Source of the DNA: Lutibacter oricola
GTDB taxonomy: Bacteria > Bacteroidota > Bacteroidia > Flavobacteriales > Flavobacteriaceae
Reading direction: 5' to 3'
Length of the DNA: 64,000 nt
Assembly: GCF_900106565.1 (NCBI RefSeq)
Contig: NZ_FNNJ01000001.1
Location: 124,001-188,000 of the forward strand
Shown: positions 1-8,556 of the stretch, piece after piece
Position numbering within the stretch: the stretch's first letter is position 1
How the letters are laid out: each line of letters opens with the position of its first letter
The notes under the pieces: model-generated
Told to the model about the DNA's origin: nothing
Seen by the model: only the letters and a program-made list of their open reading frames with translations
Database searches by the model: none
Program-made: the position numbers and the translations under genes

Positions 1-553
1 GATAGTTATAATACATTTCCCAAGCTTGTTCAATAAATACTTGATCTTGTCTTTTTTCTGGAAATTGAGTTAAATAGGTAACCATTGATGTTATTAAACC
101 CATCATTGAAGCCATTAAAAATGTTAAATCAACATTCTTAATCAGCTCTTTATTAATATACTCTTGAATTAAAGTTCCAAACATTTCGTATTTGGCAATA
201 ATTTCTGGGTGATTTTTTACACGTTCCGATGCACTTGTATTATCAAACTGCATTAAAAACTTGTATTTTAATGAGTTATCTAACGCCCAATTCCAAGAAT
301 TTGACCAAAGTAAACGTAATTTTCCAAGATCTGAATTCACTTTTTCTAAATCGTGTAGAATATAACTTGTGTATTCTTTTTTTATAGAAACGTATAATTT
401 ATCAATTAAATCGTCCTTCGTTTTAAAGTAATGAAATAAAATACCAGCACTTACTCCTGCTTCTTTTGAAATTGCCGAAGTTGGTGTTGCGTGTAAACCT
501 CTTTCTACAAAAAGTTTAGTGGCAGCTTCTAATAATAATTCTCTTTTATCCAT
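1..553 (-). CDS. TetR/AcrR-family transcriptional regulator, 3' end cut by window edge
   Basis: The minus-strand frame opens with an ATG at 553-551 (protein starts MDKRELLLEAATKLF) and stays open for 184 codons to base 1, so the C-terminus lies outside the window. The N-terminal 60 residues have the TetR-type helix-turn-helix pattern: GLHATPTSAISKEAGVSAG followed by LFHYFKTKDDL, the usual 'YxHFxxKxxL' landmark. The rest is the helical ligand-binding and dimerisation part. TetR proteins are normally repressors relieved by a small ligand. The ligand and target cannot be read from this sequence, and the nearest gene on the other side is separated by a repeat element. Confidence 0.85.
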   Translation of the reverse strand, partial: MDKRELLLEAATKLFVERGLHATPTSAISKEAGVSAGILFHYFKTKDDLIDKLYVSIKKEYTSYILHDLEKVNSDLGKLRLLWSNSWNWALDNSLKYKFLMQFDNTSASERVKNHPEIIAKYEMFGTLIQEYINKELIKNVDLTFLMASMMGLITSMVTYLTQFPEKRQDQVFIEQAWEMYYNY

Positions 554-632
554 TTCTTAATTGACTAATCACTCAACAAATGTAATGCAATATTTTTAAT
601 TGGCAAATAAATTTATAAAAACATTAAATATC

Positions 633-715
633 TGTCATTCTGAACGAAAGCGAAAAATCTCACGTATTGATAAGTGCAAGATTCTTCATTTCACGTTGTT
701 ACTTTGAGAATGACA
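633..715. repeat. Interspersed palindromic repeat, copy 1
   Basis: The element begins TGTCATTCT and ends AGAATGACA, a perfect 9-base terminal inverted repeat (633-641 and 707-715). Inside is ATTCTGAACGAAAGCG on the left and AAGATTCTTC on the right. It closely resembles the element at 2177-2264 and sits between genes. The form is that of a REP-like intergenic repeat; no coding potential is visible. Confidence 0.7.
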
Positions 716-727
716 TTTTATAAAAAT

Positions 728-1654
728 CTAATAATTTTTCCCTTGCCAAAGATTCTTCTCAATTAGGTTTTTATCAATTTTTGCAACAATCTCAAAGTTT
801 TTTAAACCTCCCCATTTTGGAGCAATTAGCAAATCTTTTGGAGCTTCACTAATAAAACGTTCTATAATAATATCAGGTCTAAGATGAGTTATAAATTCTG
901 AAACAAAGTTTATATAATCTTCCGAAGTAAATAAATTAAATTTTTCTGGATTACGTTTGTATTGTACACTCATTACCGAATTTTTTACAATTTGTAAATG
1001 ATGTAATTTTAGTGTGTTTATTGGTAGTTTTGATAAATTATAAGCGTGTTGTAGTAAGTCTTCTTTGTTTTCTCCAGGTAAGCCCAAAATTATATGCGCA
1101 CCTAAATGAAATCCTTTGTTTCGGCATAATTCATAAGTTGCTTTGGTTTCTTTAAAAGTGTGGCAGCGGTTAACTTCTAAAAGTGTTTTTTCGTTGGTAC
1201 TTTCTACTCCAAATTCTAATGAAATAAAGTAATCTTTAGAAAGTTCATCTAAATAATTAATAATATCTTCTGAAATGCAATCTGGACGAGTTCCAATTAC
1301 TAAACCAACCACTTTTGAAACGCTTAACGCTTCCTCATACATTTTTTTTAAATCTTCAAAATCTCCATACGTGTTTGTATAGGCTTGAAAATAAGCTAAA
1401 AACTTATTGTTTTTTCCTTTTCTTGAAAAGAATTCTACACCTTCTTCTAACTGATGTTTTATGCTTTTTTGAGGCTCGCAATAATCTGGATTAAATGTAT
1501 TGTTATTGCAATAAGTACAACCTCCAAAACCTTTACTTCCATCTCTATTTGGACACGTAAAACCAATATCTAAAGATATTTTTTGTACACGTTCACCAAA
1601 GTGTAATTTAATAAAAGAGCTATAATCTAGATATCGTTTTCCTGTAATTTTCAT
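728..1654 (-). CDS. Radical SAM protein, TIGR01212/YhcC family
   Basis: A 308-residue protein. The [4Fe-4S]-binding cysteines are C34, C46 and C49 in CPNRD...GGCTYC, a CX11CX2C arrangement typical of the TIGR01212 (E. coli YhcC-like) branch rather than the classic CX3CX2C. It is followed by radical SAM barrel landmarks (GTRPDCI, SLEFGVES, HIILGLPGE). The substrate of this family is not established. A good -7 box (TAATTTTG) lies on the minus strand in the short gap to the divergent gene at 1707. Confidence 0.85.
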   Translation of the reverse strand: MKITGKRYLDYSSFIKLHFGERVQKISLDIGFTCPNRDGSKGFGGCTYCNNNTFNPDYCEPQKSIKHQLEEGVEFFSRKGKNNKFLAYFQAYTNTYGDFEDLKKMYEEALSVSKVVGLVIGTRPDCISEDIINYLDELSKDYFISLEFGVESTNEKTLLEVNRCHTFKETKATYELCRNKGFHLGAHIILGLPGENKEDLLQHAYNLSKLPINTLKLHHLQIVKNSVMSVQYKRNPEKFNLFTSEDYINFVSEFITHLRPDIIIERFISEAPKDLLIAPKWGGLKNFEIVAKIDKNLIEKNLWQGKNY

Positions 1655-1706
1655 TAAAAATAGTTGTGTTGCAAAATTATGAATTGTTATTTTTACAGCA
1701 ACCTAT

Positions 1707-2162
1707 ATGAAGAACTATTTAAAAATAAAGAGTCAATTATTAAAAGAGTGTTTACTTTTTGTTGAAAAAAAATGTGATACTATTTCTAAATCTATTGCTT
1801 CTAATAAATACGATTTGTTTTCTGAAACTAAAAGTTCTGCAGGAGATAAACACGAAACAGGTAGAGCTATGATTCAGTTAGAAATGGAAAAAGCGGGTCA
1901 GCAATTGAGTATTGTAAATGAAATGAACGAAATTTTACAAAAAATTGTTATTGAAGATTCTTCTGAAATTATAAAACTTGGAAGTCTTATTAAAACAACC
2001 AAAGGCACTTATTTTTTAGCGGTAAGCGTTGGGCAAGTTAAGGTTAAAAACAATACTTATTTTGTAGTTTCTTCAAAATCTCCAATAGGAAAACAATTAC
2101 TTGGAAAACAAGTTGGAGCAATTATTCCTTTTAATAAAGCAGAGGTTTTGGAAGTATTTTAA
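1707..2162 (+). CDS. GreA/GreB-like C-terminal domain protein
   Basis: A 151-residue protein. The last 60 residues (LGSLIKTTKGTYFLAV..., SPIGKQLLGKQVG, AEVLEVF) match the FKBP-fold C-terminal domain of the transcript cleavage factors GreA/GreB, including the 'SPLGxALLGKxVGD' motif. The N-terminal half is predicted helical and contains SSAGDKHETGRAM, characteristic of a Bacteroidota family often listed as hypothetical. It is shorter than GreA, and I see no clear acidic tip for RNA polymerase cleavage activity. An RNA polymerase-binding role is inference. Confidence 0.65.
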   Translation: MKNYLKIKSQLLKECLLFVEKKCDTISKSIASNKYDLFSETKSSAGDKHETGRAMIQLEMEKAGQQLSIVNEMNEILQKIVIEDSSEIIKLGSLIKTTKGTYFLAVSVGQVKVKNNTYFVVSSKSPIGKQLLGKQVGAIIPFNKAEVLEVF

Positions 2163-2176
2163 TAATAAATATTAAT

Positions 2177-2264
2177 TTGTTATTCTGAACGATAGTGAGG
2201 AATCTCAAGCATTGTTGAGTTTTAAAGATTCTTAATTCCGTTAGCACTACATTCAGAATAACAA
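2177..2264. repeat. Interspersed palindromic repeat, copy 2
   Basis: The ends are a perfect 11-base inverted repeat (TTGTTATTCTG at 2177-2187, CAGAATAACAA at 2254-2264). The left inner part ATTCTGAACGATAGTG and the right inner part AAGATTCTTA match copy 1 at 633-715 with few differences. It lies between convergent genes ending at 2162 and 2280, so it may also act as a bidirectional terminator. Confidence 0.7.
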
Positions 2265-2279
2265 GTTTTAAGGTTGTTT

Positions 2280-2900
2280 TTACTGAAGAGTTAATTCGTT
2301 AGTATCAGTATGTTCAAATTCTTTTCCGTAGATATCTAAAAGGGTAGTTTCTTCATATTTTAACTTACCATTTTCAATTTCTATTTTTAGCTTGTAGTTT
2401 TTTGTTAAAGCTTTTTGTTTCATAAAAGGAGATTGAATAATACCCCAATCTTTATTGTCAATTCCTGCTTCAATTTCAAAAGATAGTTTTCCATTTTTAA
2501 AATTGTTTTCTGATAATTTTGTTCCAGCTAATAAACTTACAGCTCTTGGAATGTTTAAAGAATGCATAATAACATTGTTTTCAGCATCCCACATCCAATA
2601 ACCTGTTTGATCGTGAAAAATATTATTATTAGATTTTCTTCTAACAAGTCTACGATAATGTAACGTTGATAGTTTTTGAGATTCAGCATTAGTTACGCTT
2701 GTATCTCCATCAGTTGTTATTGTTATTGTTTCATAGTATGGATTTTCTTCTATTCCATCAGATTCTGGTGAAACATCCATTCCTTTATCACCTTTCCAAA
2801 CACCAATTAAATCTTTTAACGGTCCGTAATTTACTTCTACAATTGTATCTTCCATAAGAGAGTTTAAATTTGGTTCGAAATTAAGAAATGGAGGTTTCAA
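2280..2900 (-). CDS. Nitrobindin/THAP4-like heme-binding beta-barrel protein
   Basis: A 206-residue soluble protein without signal peptide. It has GVWKGDKG (residues 33-40), matching the GxWxGxG entry motif of nitrobindin-type (DUF1794) beta-barrels, followed by alternating strands, LHYRRLVRR and the TGYWMWD strand expected in this family. Nitrobindins bind heme b and act on nitric oxide or peroxynitrite. The axial histidine cannot be assigned with certainty by eye, so heme binding is inferred. M16 is an alternative start. The gene is transcribed alone. Confidence 0.65.
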   Translation of the reverse strand: MKPPFLNFEPNLNSLMEDTIVEVNYGPLKDLIGVWKGDKGMDVSPESDGIEENPYYETITITTDGDTSVTNAESQKLSTLHYRRLVRRKSNNNIFHDQTGYWMWDAENNVIMHSLNIPRAVSLLAGTKLSENNFKNGKLSFEIEAGIDNKDWGIIQSPFMKQKALTKNYKLKIEIENGKLKYEETTLLDIYGKEFEHTDTNELTLQ

Positions 2901-2959
2901 TTAAAATGACTTTTATCAAGCCCTCTTTGTTTTAACTGTTTTTTACCAAATAGAAACAA

Positions 2960-2987
2960 AAAAACCACTCAATTTTGAGTGGTTTTT
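2960..2987 (-). terminator. Rho-independent terminator after the prolyl oligopeptidase gene
   Basis: Stem CCACTCAA/TTGAGTGG with a 2-base loop, extended by A and T runs on both sides. It lies 18 bases past the stop codon at 3005. Confidence 0.8.
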
Positions 2988-3004
2988 GTACTATTTAGGT
3001 GAGG

Positions 3005-5143
3005 TTAACCTTTAATTTTAGATTTGCTAGGTAATTCTTTATAACCCATATTGTACAATGTGAATCCGAAAATATCGGCATATTGCTCAATAGTTTTAGA
3101 AACTGGAGTTCCAGCTCCGTGACCAGCATTTGTTTCAATTCTAATTAATGTTGGATTGTTTCCAGCTTGTTTTGCTTGTAATTCAGCAGCATATTTAAAT
3201 GAATGTGCAGGTACAACTCTATCATCGTGATCACCAGTAGTAACCATTGTTGCAGGGTATTGAACACCTTTTTTTACATTATGTACAGGCGAATAACCTT
3301 TTAAATATTCAAACATTTCTTTAGAATCTTCAGCAGTTCCATAATCGTAAGCCCAACCAGCACCAGCTGTAAATGTGTGGTAACGTAACATATCCATTAC
3401 TCCAACAGCAGGTAAAGCTACTTTCATTAATTCTGGACGCTGTGTCATAGTTGCACCAACTAATAAACCTCCATTACTTCCTCCTCTAATTGCTAAATAT
3501 TCAGAAGAAGTATATTTTTCAGCAATTAAGTATTCTGCAGCAGCAATAAAATCATCAAATACATTTTGTTTTTGCAATTTAGTTCCAGCATCGTGCCATT
3601 TTTTACCATATTCTCCACCACCACGTAAGTTAGGTACTGCGTAAATTCCTCCTTGCTCCATCCATACAGAATTTGCAATGCTAAAACTAGGAGTTAAACT
3701 AATATTAAAACCTCCATAAGCATATAAAATAGTTGGGTTTTTACCATTTAAAACAGTTCCTTTTTTATACGAAATAATCATAGGAACTTTTGTACCATCT
3801 TTTGAAGTATAAAATACTTGTTTAGATTCAAAATCTTCTGAGTTGAAATCAATTGCAGGTTTTTTATACAGTTCACTATCTCCAGTTTTTGGTTTAAATG
3901 AATAAATTGAACCTGGCGTTATGTAGTTTGTAAATGAATAGTAGATAGTTTCGGCATCCTTTTTACCACTAAATCCTCCAGCTGATCCAACACCTGGTAA
4001 TTCAATATTTCTAACTAGTTTTCCATTAAAATCATATTGCATTACTTTAGAAACTGCATCTACCATATATTTTGCAAAAATATATCCACTTGCATCAGAA
4101 ACGCTTAGTACATTTTCAGTTTCAGGAATTACATCTACCCAATTTTTTTTACTTGGATTTTTAACTGAAACTTTTACTACGCGTTTGTTTGGAGCATCAA
4201 CATTTGTTGTCATGTAGAAATAACCATTTTTATGGTCAATTACATTAGTGTCATTATCAAACCCTAAAATAATAGGTTTAATTTGGCTATTTGGATTAGA
4301 AAGGTCTTTGTAATACAATTCGTTTCCTGAGGTTGATACCGATGCACTAATAATTAAATATTTTCCATCGTCAGTAACGCTACCACCAACATAACGCCTT
4401 TTATCTTTGTCTCCAAAAATAATAGGATCGTTGGCTTGTTTTGTTCCTAGTTTATGGTAAAATAAACGGTGTTGATCTGTTTTAGCAGAAAGCTCACTTC
4501 CTTCAGGTTTTTCGTAACTAGAATAGTAAATACCTTCGTTTTCTTTCCAAGATAAACCACTAAATTTTACATCAATTAAAGTATCTTCTTTAATTTCTTT
4601 TGAAATGGCATCCATAATAATAATTTTTCTCCAATCGCTTCCGCCTTCTGAAATTGAATATGCAACTGTATTTCCGTCTTTAGAAAAAGACATACCGCTT
4701 AAAGAAGTTGTTCCATCTTCAGAAAAAGTATTAGGGTCTAAAAATACTTCAGGTTTTTCATCACCTTTTGAACGATACAAAACATATTGGTTTTGAAGTC
4801 CGTTATTTTTATAGAAATAAGTATAGTCTCCTTCTTTAAAAGGCGAACCAATTTTTTCGTAATTCCATAATTTTTCTAAACGATTTTTTAATTCATCTCG
4901 GTAAGGAATATTAGATAAATAATCGAAAGTAACTTTGTTTTGTTCACCAACCCATAAGGCTGTTTCTTCGCTCATATCATCTTCTAGCCATCTGTATGGA
5001 TCTTTTACATCTGTTCCAAAATAATTAGTAACAGTATCAACTTTTTTTGTTGTAGGATATTTCAAGTCAACAATTTTTTTTGAGTCAGAATTACATGCAA
5101 CCATAAGAACTCCAACAAGTGTTAATAAAAATAAATTTTTCAT
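3005..5143 (-). CDS. Prolyl oligopeptidase family (S9A) lipoprotein
   Basis: A serine peptidase that cleaves short peptides after proline. I chose the ATG at 5143 because it begins a lipoprotein signal ([17 protein letters not shown], Cys17), giving 712 residues. An upstream in-frame ATG at 5203 adds 20 residues without signal character. Residues about 30-430 form the beta-propeller lid, including DPYRWLED near the start. The alpha/beta-hydrolase domain holds Ser556 (GGSNGG), Asp in DHDDRVVP (638-641) and His675 (NAGHGAG), so the triad is complete. Lipidation suggests anchoring in the periplasm or outer membrane, where it would process imported peptides. Confidence 0.93.
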   Translation of the reverse strand: MKNLFLLTLVGVLMVACNSDSKKIVDLKYPTTKKVDTVTNYFGTDVKDPYRWLEDDMSEETALWVGEQNKVTFDYLSNIPYRDELKNRLEKLWNYEKIGSPFKEGDYTYFYKNNGLQNQYVLYRSKGDEKPEVFLDPNTFSEDGTTSLSGMSFSKDGNTVAYSISEGGSDWRKIIIMDAISKEIKEDTLIDVKFSGLSWKENEGIYYSSYEKPEGSELSAKTDQHRLFYHKLGTKQANDPIIFGDKDKRRYVGGSVTDDGKYLIISASVSTSGNELYYKDLSNPNSQIKPIILGFDNDTNVIDHKNGYFYMTTNVDAPNKRVVKVSVKNPSKKNWVDVIPETENVLSVSDASGYIFAKYMVDAVSKVMQYDFNGKLVRNIELPGVGSAGGFSGKKDAETIYYSFTNYITPGSIYSFKPKTGDSELYKKPAIDFNSEDFESKQVFYTSKDGTKVPMIISYKKGTVLNGKNPTILYAYGGFNISLTPSFSIANSVWMEQGGIYAVPNLRGGGEYGKKWHDAGTKLQKQNVFDDFIAAAEYLIAEKYTSSEYLAIRGGSNGGLLVGATMTQRPELMKVALPAVGVMDMLRYHTFTAGAGWAYDYGTAEDSKEMFEYLKGYSPVHNVKKGVQYPATMVTTGDHDDRVVPAHSFKYAAELQAKQAGNNPTLIRIETNAGHGAGTPVSKTIEQYADIFGFTLYNMGYKELPSKSKIKG

Positions 5144-5399
5144 TTTGATTGTTTTAAGTGTTTCAAAATTAACAAAAAAGAACAATTCTTCTAATGGAAG
5201 CAATATTTTTTTGTGAATCTTTAGTCAAAAACTAAAAGAATTGAGTTAAAATAAGATAAAATACGTAAAAAATTGTAACTTAATAGTTTGTAAGCACATG
5301 TAACTTGTGTTACTTAAAATGTGTAAGTTTTTATGTCACTTTGCCGTCTAACTTAGCGGTATAGAATTTGCTATACAAACTAAAATTAATATAAATAGA

Positions 5400-5759
5400 A
5401 TGACAGAATTATTAACAAAAGAAACGTTTTTAGAAAAGGTTTTTAATTTCGAAAAAAATAAAGAGTGGAAGTTTGAAGGTGATTTACCTTGTGTAATTGA
5501 TTTTTATGCAGACTGGTGTGGACCTTGTAAAGCTGTAGCACCTGTTTTAGAAGAGCTAGGAGAAGATTATAAAGGAAAAGTAAATATTTATAAAATTGAT
5601 ACTGAAGTTGAGCAAGAATTAGGCGCAGCTTTTGGAATTAGAAGTATTCCTTCAATTTTATTTGTGCCTAAAAATGGAGAACCACAAATGGCTCAAGGCG
5701 CCTTACCAAAGCACCAATTTGAAGAAATTATAAAAGATGTGTTAGGAGTGGATAAATAA
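5400..5759 (+). CDS. trxA: Thioredoxin
   Basis: A 119-residue cytoplasmic thioredoxin. The active site is WCGPC (Cys40, Cys43) after DFYAD, and the cis-proline is Pro84 in RSIPSILF. An N-terminal extension of about 15 residues compared with E. coli TrxA is common in this group. There is no signal peptide. It would reduce disulfides in enzymes such as the ribonucleotide reductase encoded at 59-62.5 kb. It is monocistronic, with its own terminator at 5783-5813. Confidence 0.93.
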   Translation: MTELLTKETFLEKVFNFEKNKEWKFEGDLPCVIDFYADWCGPCKAVAPVLEELGEDYKGKVNIYKIDTEVEQELGAAFGIRSIPSILFVPKNGEPQMAQGALPKHQFEEIIKDVLGVDK

Positions 5760-5782
5760 TATATAACCTCAGCCCAAAGATG

Positions 5783-5813
5783 AAAAAGCCGCACAATTTG
5801 TGCGGCTTTTTTG
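5783..5813. terminator. Bidirectional terminator, copy 1 of a duplicated hairpin
   Basis: Stem GCCGCACAA/TTGTGCGGC flanked by A5 and T6. It serves trxA on the plus strand and the SGNH lipoprotein (stop at 5840) on the minus strand. The same 31 bases recur inside 7280-7336. Confidence 0.85.
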
Positions 5814-5839
5814 AGTATGGAATTAGCCCAATATATATT

Positions 5840-7195
5840 TTACTCAACTATTCCTAGATTTAAGAGTCTATCATAAACTAAATTACCAATTAATGATGAT
5901 GATATTGAATTAAAGTGAATACCATCGCTACTTAATAGTTGGGGAGGACACTCACCATTTTGCATTGCAATAATATCTTCCTTTGTTGGTTTTAAGTTCG
6001 CGTCTTCTATTGCATTTGTAGATAAATACTCCCTTAAATTTATAAATCGAGCACCGAATTCTTTTATCATAAGGTTTTCAATCTGTTTCATATATTCTAC
6101 AGAACTGTATTTATGCAGTCCAATAATAATATAATTTGAACAGCCACTAAATTCAACCATTTTTTTATATTGATTCACTAAATCTTTTGCATCCAAAAAT
6201 CCACCATTTTGCCCAATAAAATATATATTAGCATATAGGTTTCTATATTTATTCATTGAAGAGGTAAATATTAAAGAATTTTCAGGAATTTTATGTTTTT
6301 TACCACAAGAACTTCTTTCCACGGTATATCTACCATTTAGATCGAAATGATTAGCCCCTGTCCATCTTAAAAGGCATTGAACACCATCAATAGTGCAATT
6401 ATTAATAGTTGAAAACCCACCTTGAAGCAGTGGATAAACACGTTTGTCATTATAAATAGAATATAAGCCTGAGTCAGTTAAAGATCCAATATTAATAGGT
6501 TCTTTAGTTTCGGGTAGCTCTATTGAATTTTTTAAATACATTGGAATTCCTCCTTGTCTTGCGCCAATTGTTATTGAATTCTCTCCTCCAACACCACAGT
6601 TTATTACTTCGTAATTATTACCTAATAACTCTCTTAAATAAATAGGATAATTATTCCAAGCTGTTAAACTGTCTCCCCAACAAGCTATTCTTTTAAAATT
6701 TAAATCAACAGGAACTTCTATTATTGATCCATCATTAAAATAAAAAGAAAACATTAATTCGGAATAAGAAATACTTATGATTTCGGTTGAATCTTGCCCA
6801 TCTTCTCCTAATGCTTTAACCCCGCTATCCTCTCCATTGATGATCCAATTACCACTTTCTCCAATTATAATATCCGGAGATTCACCAATTGATCCTTGGG
6901 CTTGGTTACCACTATCTTCTCCATTGATGATCCAATTACCATTTTCTCCAATAAAAATAACTGGAATTTCTCCATTTTTTATTGTTATTGATGAATCATC
7001 AGAGAAATAGATTTTGTATCCATTTTCAATATTCTCAATAAAATTAATGAAAAGGTTATCGCTTAATTTGTTTATTAGATTTCTATTCAGGTTAATTTCG
7101 TCTCTTAATTCATCTATTTCCTCTTCTAGTTTTTTGTTGCAAGAATTAAAAAATAATAAGCAAAAGCTTATAAATATGATTAGAATTTTTTTCAT
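5840..7195 (-). CDS. SGNH/GDSL-type hydrolase lipoprotein with repeat stalk
   Basis: A 451-residue secreted lipoprotein (signal ending LLFFNSC, Cys19). Residues 21-50 look like a short coiled coil. Residues about 60-160 hold beta-rich 'NGxW.INGEDSG' repeats seen in Bacteroidota surface lipoproteins: a 16-residue unit occurs at 81-96 and 110-125. The C-terminal domain has the SGNH block I (ACWGDSLTAW, Ser176) and the block V Asp/His pair (SDGIHF, Asp424 and His427), consistent with an esterase or deacetylase acting on glycans. The substrate is unknown. The gene is enclosed by two copies of one terminator and looks like an accessory insertion between trxA and asd. Confidence 0.75.
   Translation of the reverse strand: MKKILIIFISFCLLFFNSCNKKLEEEIDELRDEINLNRNLINKLSDNLFINFIENIENGYKIYFSDDSSITIKNGEIPVIFIGENGNWIINGEDSGNQAQGSIGESPDIIIGESGNWIINGEDSGVKALGEDGQDSTEIISISYSELMFSFYFNDGSIIEVPVDLNFKRIACWGDSLTAWNNYPIYLRELLGNNYEVINCGVGGENSITIGARQGGIPMYLKNSIELPETKEPINIGSLTDSGLYSIYNDKRVYPLLQGGFSTINNCTIDGVQCLLRWTGANHFDLNGRYTVERSSCGKKHKIPENSLIFTSSMNKYRNLYANIYFIGQNGGFLDAKDLVNQYKKMVEFSGCSNYIIIGLHKYSSVEYMKQIENLMIKEFGARFINLREYLSTNAIEDANLKPTKEDIIAMQNGECPPQLLSSDGIHFNSISSSLIGNLVYDRLLNLGIVE
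6821..6955 (-). repeat. Coding direct repeat (two 48-bp units) in the SGNH lipoprotein
   Basis: Units at 6821-6868 and 6908-6955 encode the near-identical 16-residue segments ending GNWIINGEDSG. The DNA is also highly similar (shared TCTCCATTGATGATCCAATT), spaced 87 bp, which points to a recent internal duplication. Confidence 0.75.
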
Positions 7196-7279
7196 AATTT
7201 TTTAAGGCTAAAATACTCACAGTTTTTAATAATAAAACTGATAATTATCACACCTCTACGATTAAAACTTGTCTTTAAA

Positions 7280-7336
7280 AACTATACTTTACAAAAAAGC
7301 CGCACAATTTGTGCGGCTTTTTTGTAAAGTATAGTT
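7280..7336. terminator. Perfect 57-bp palindrome containing terminator copy 2
   Basis: The arms of 28 bases (7280-7307 and 7309-7336) are exactly complementary around a single T. The core is the same GCCGCACAA/TTGTGCGGC hairpin as at 5783-5813; the outer arms (AACTATACTTTAC and complement) are unique to this copy. It is positioned to terminate asd (stop at 7369, minus strand). Confidence 0.85.
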
Positions 7337-7368
7337 AGTTGATTTTAATCAACAAATATAGAGGAAAA

Positions 7369-8358
7369 TTATACTAGGTTTTGTTCTATTAAGTACTCTG
7401 CAATTTGAATTGTGTTTGTTGCTGCACCTTTACGTAGGTTATCTGCTACAATCCACATATTTAAAGTGTTTGGTTGAGATTCATCACGTCTTAAACGTCC
7501 AACAAAAACTTCATCTCTATTATGAGCGTGAATTGGCATTGGGTAAACGTTATTATCTAAATCGTCACTTACAATAACACCAGGCATATCGCTTAATAAC
7601 TGACGTACTTCAGCTAAATCAAAATCATTTTCGAACTGAACATTCACAGCTTCAGAGTGTCCACCAGCAGTTGGAATACGAACAGCAGTTGCAGTTACAG
7701 AGAAAGAATCGTCACCTAAAATCTTTTTAGGTTCTTTTACTAATTTCATTTCTTCTTTCGTGTATCCGTTTTTTAAAAATACATCACAATGTGGAATTGC
7801 ATTTCTGTAGATTGGGTAGTTATACGCCATATCTCCTTCAATTCCTTTTTCTTCGTTGTCTAATTGAGCAACAGCTTGTACACCTGTACCAGAAACAGAT
7901 TGGTAAGTAGAAACAACTAAACGTTTCATATTGTATTTATTATGCAAAGGAGCTAATGCTAATACCATTTGAATAGTAGAACAGTTAGGGTTTGCAATAA
8001 TTTTGTCTTCTTTTGTTAATTCGCTCCCGTTAATTTCAGGAACTACTAATTTTTTAGTTGGGTCCATTCTCCAAGCAGAAGAATTATCTACCACAGTACA
8101 ACCAACTTCAGCAAATTTTGGAGCCCATTCTTCAGAAGTACTTCCACCAGCAGAAAATAAAGCAATGTCTGGTTTAGCATCTACAGCATCTTGTAAACCT
8201 ATAACGGTATAAGTTTCGCCTTTATATTCCATTTGTTTACCCTTTGATCTTTCTGAGGCAACTAATAATAATTCAGTAATTGGAAAATTTCTTTCCGCTA
8301 AAACTTGTAACATTACGTTTCCTACCATACCGGTAGCGCCTACAACAGCTACTTTCAT
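7369..8358 (-). CDS. asd: Aspartate-semialdehyde dehydrogenase
   Basis: A 329-residue cytoplasmic enzyme. It makes L-aspartate-4-semialdehyde from aspartyl phosphate with NADPH, the branch point to lysine/diaminopimelate, threonine and methionine. The N-terminal nucleotide motif is VVGATGMVG, the catalytic cysteine is Cys126 in NPNCSTIQ, and the catalytic histidine is His234 in AGGHSEAV. Length and motifs match the family. It is transcribed alone, with a terminator at 7280-7336. Confidence 0.96.
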   Translation of the reverse strand: MKVAVVGATGMVGNVMLQVLAERNFPITELLLVASERSKGKQMEYKGETYTVIGLQDAVDAKPDIALFSAGGSTSEEWAPKFAEVGCTVVDNSSAWRMDPTKKLVVPEINGSELTKEDKIIANPNCSTIQMVLALAPLHNKYNMKRLVVSTYQSVSGTGVQAVAQLDNEEKGIEGDMAYNYPIYRNAIPHCDVFLKNGYTKEEMKLVKEPKKILGDDSFSVTATAVRIPTAGGHSEAVNVQFENDFDLAEVRQLLSDMPGVIVSDDLDNNVYPMPIHAHNRDEVFVGRLRRDESQPNTLNMWIVADNLRKGAATNTIQIAEYLIEQNLV

Positions 8359-8556
8359 CTTTTATTTTATTTTAATTTTTAATAACACTACAAATTTTTA
8401 GAAAAAAACTGACTTGACCAATAGAAGTTATAGAAAATAACAAATAAAACTCATTTTGTTAAAATAAATTTAAATATTAAACATTTTGTTAAATAACAAA
8501 ATTTAATAGTACTTATAATGGAATAGTTATTGATGCATAAAGGGGAAAACTTTATT

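Noticed and set aside
5275-5327. Repeated GTAAC/GTAAG words upstream of trxA as another Pho-box-like array
   Set aside because: The spacing is 15, 10, 9-10 and 13 bases, not 11, and there is no aligned -7 box.
5783-7336. The two identical terminators as attachment sites of an integrative element
   Set aside because: The segment between them has a single lipoprotein gene and no integrase or transposase. Recombination at a hairpin is a simpler explanation.
8452-8501. CATTTTGTTAAA repeated at 8452 and 8482 with a small inverted repeat
   Set aside because: Only two copies 30 bases apart in very A+T-rich DNA, and no link to the 11-base arrays.
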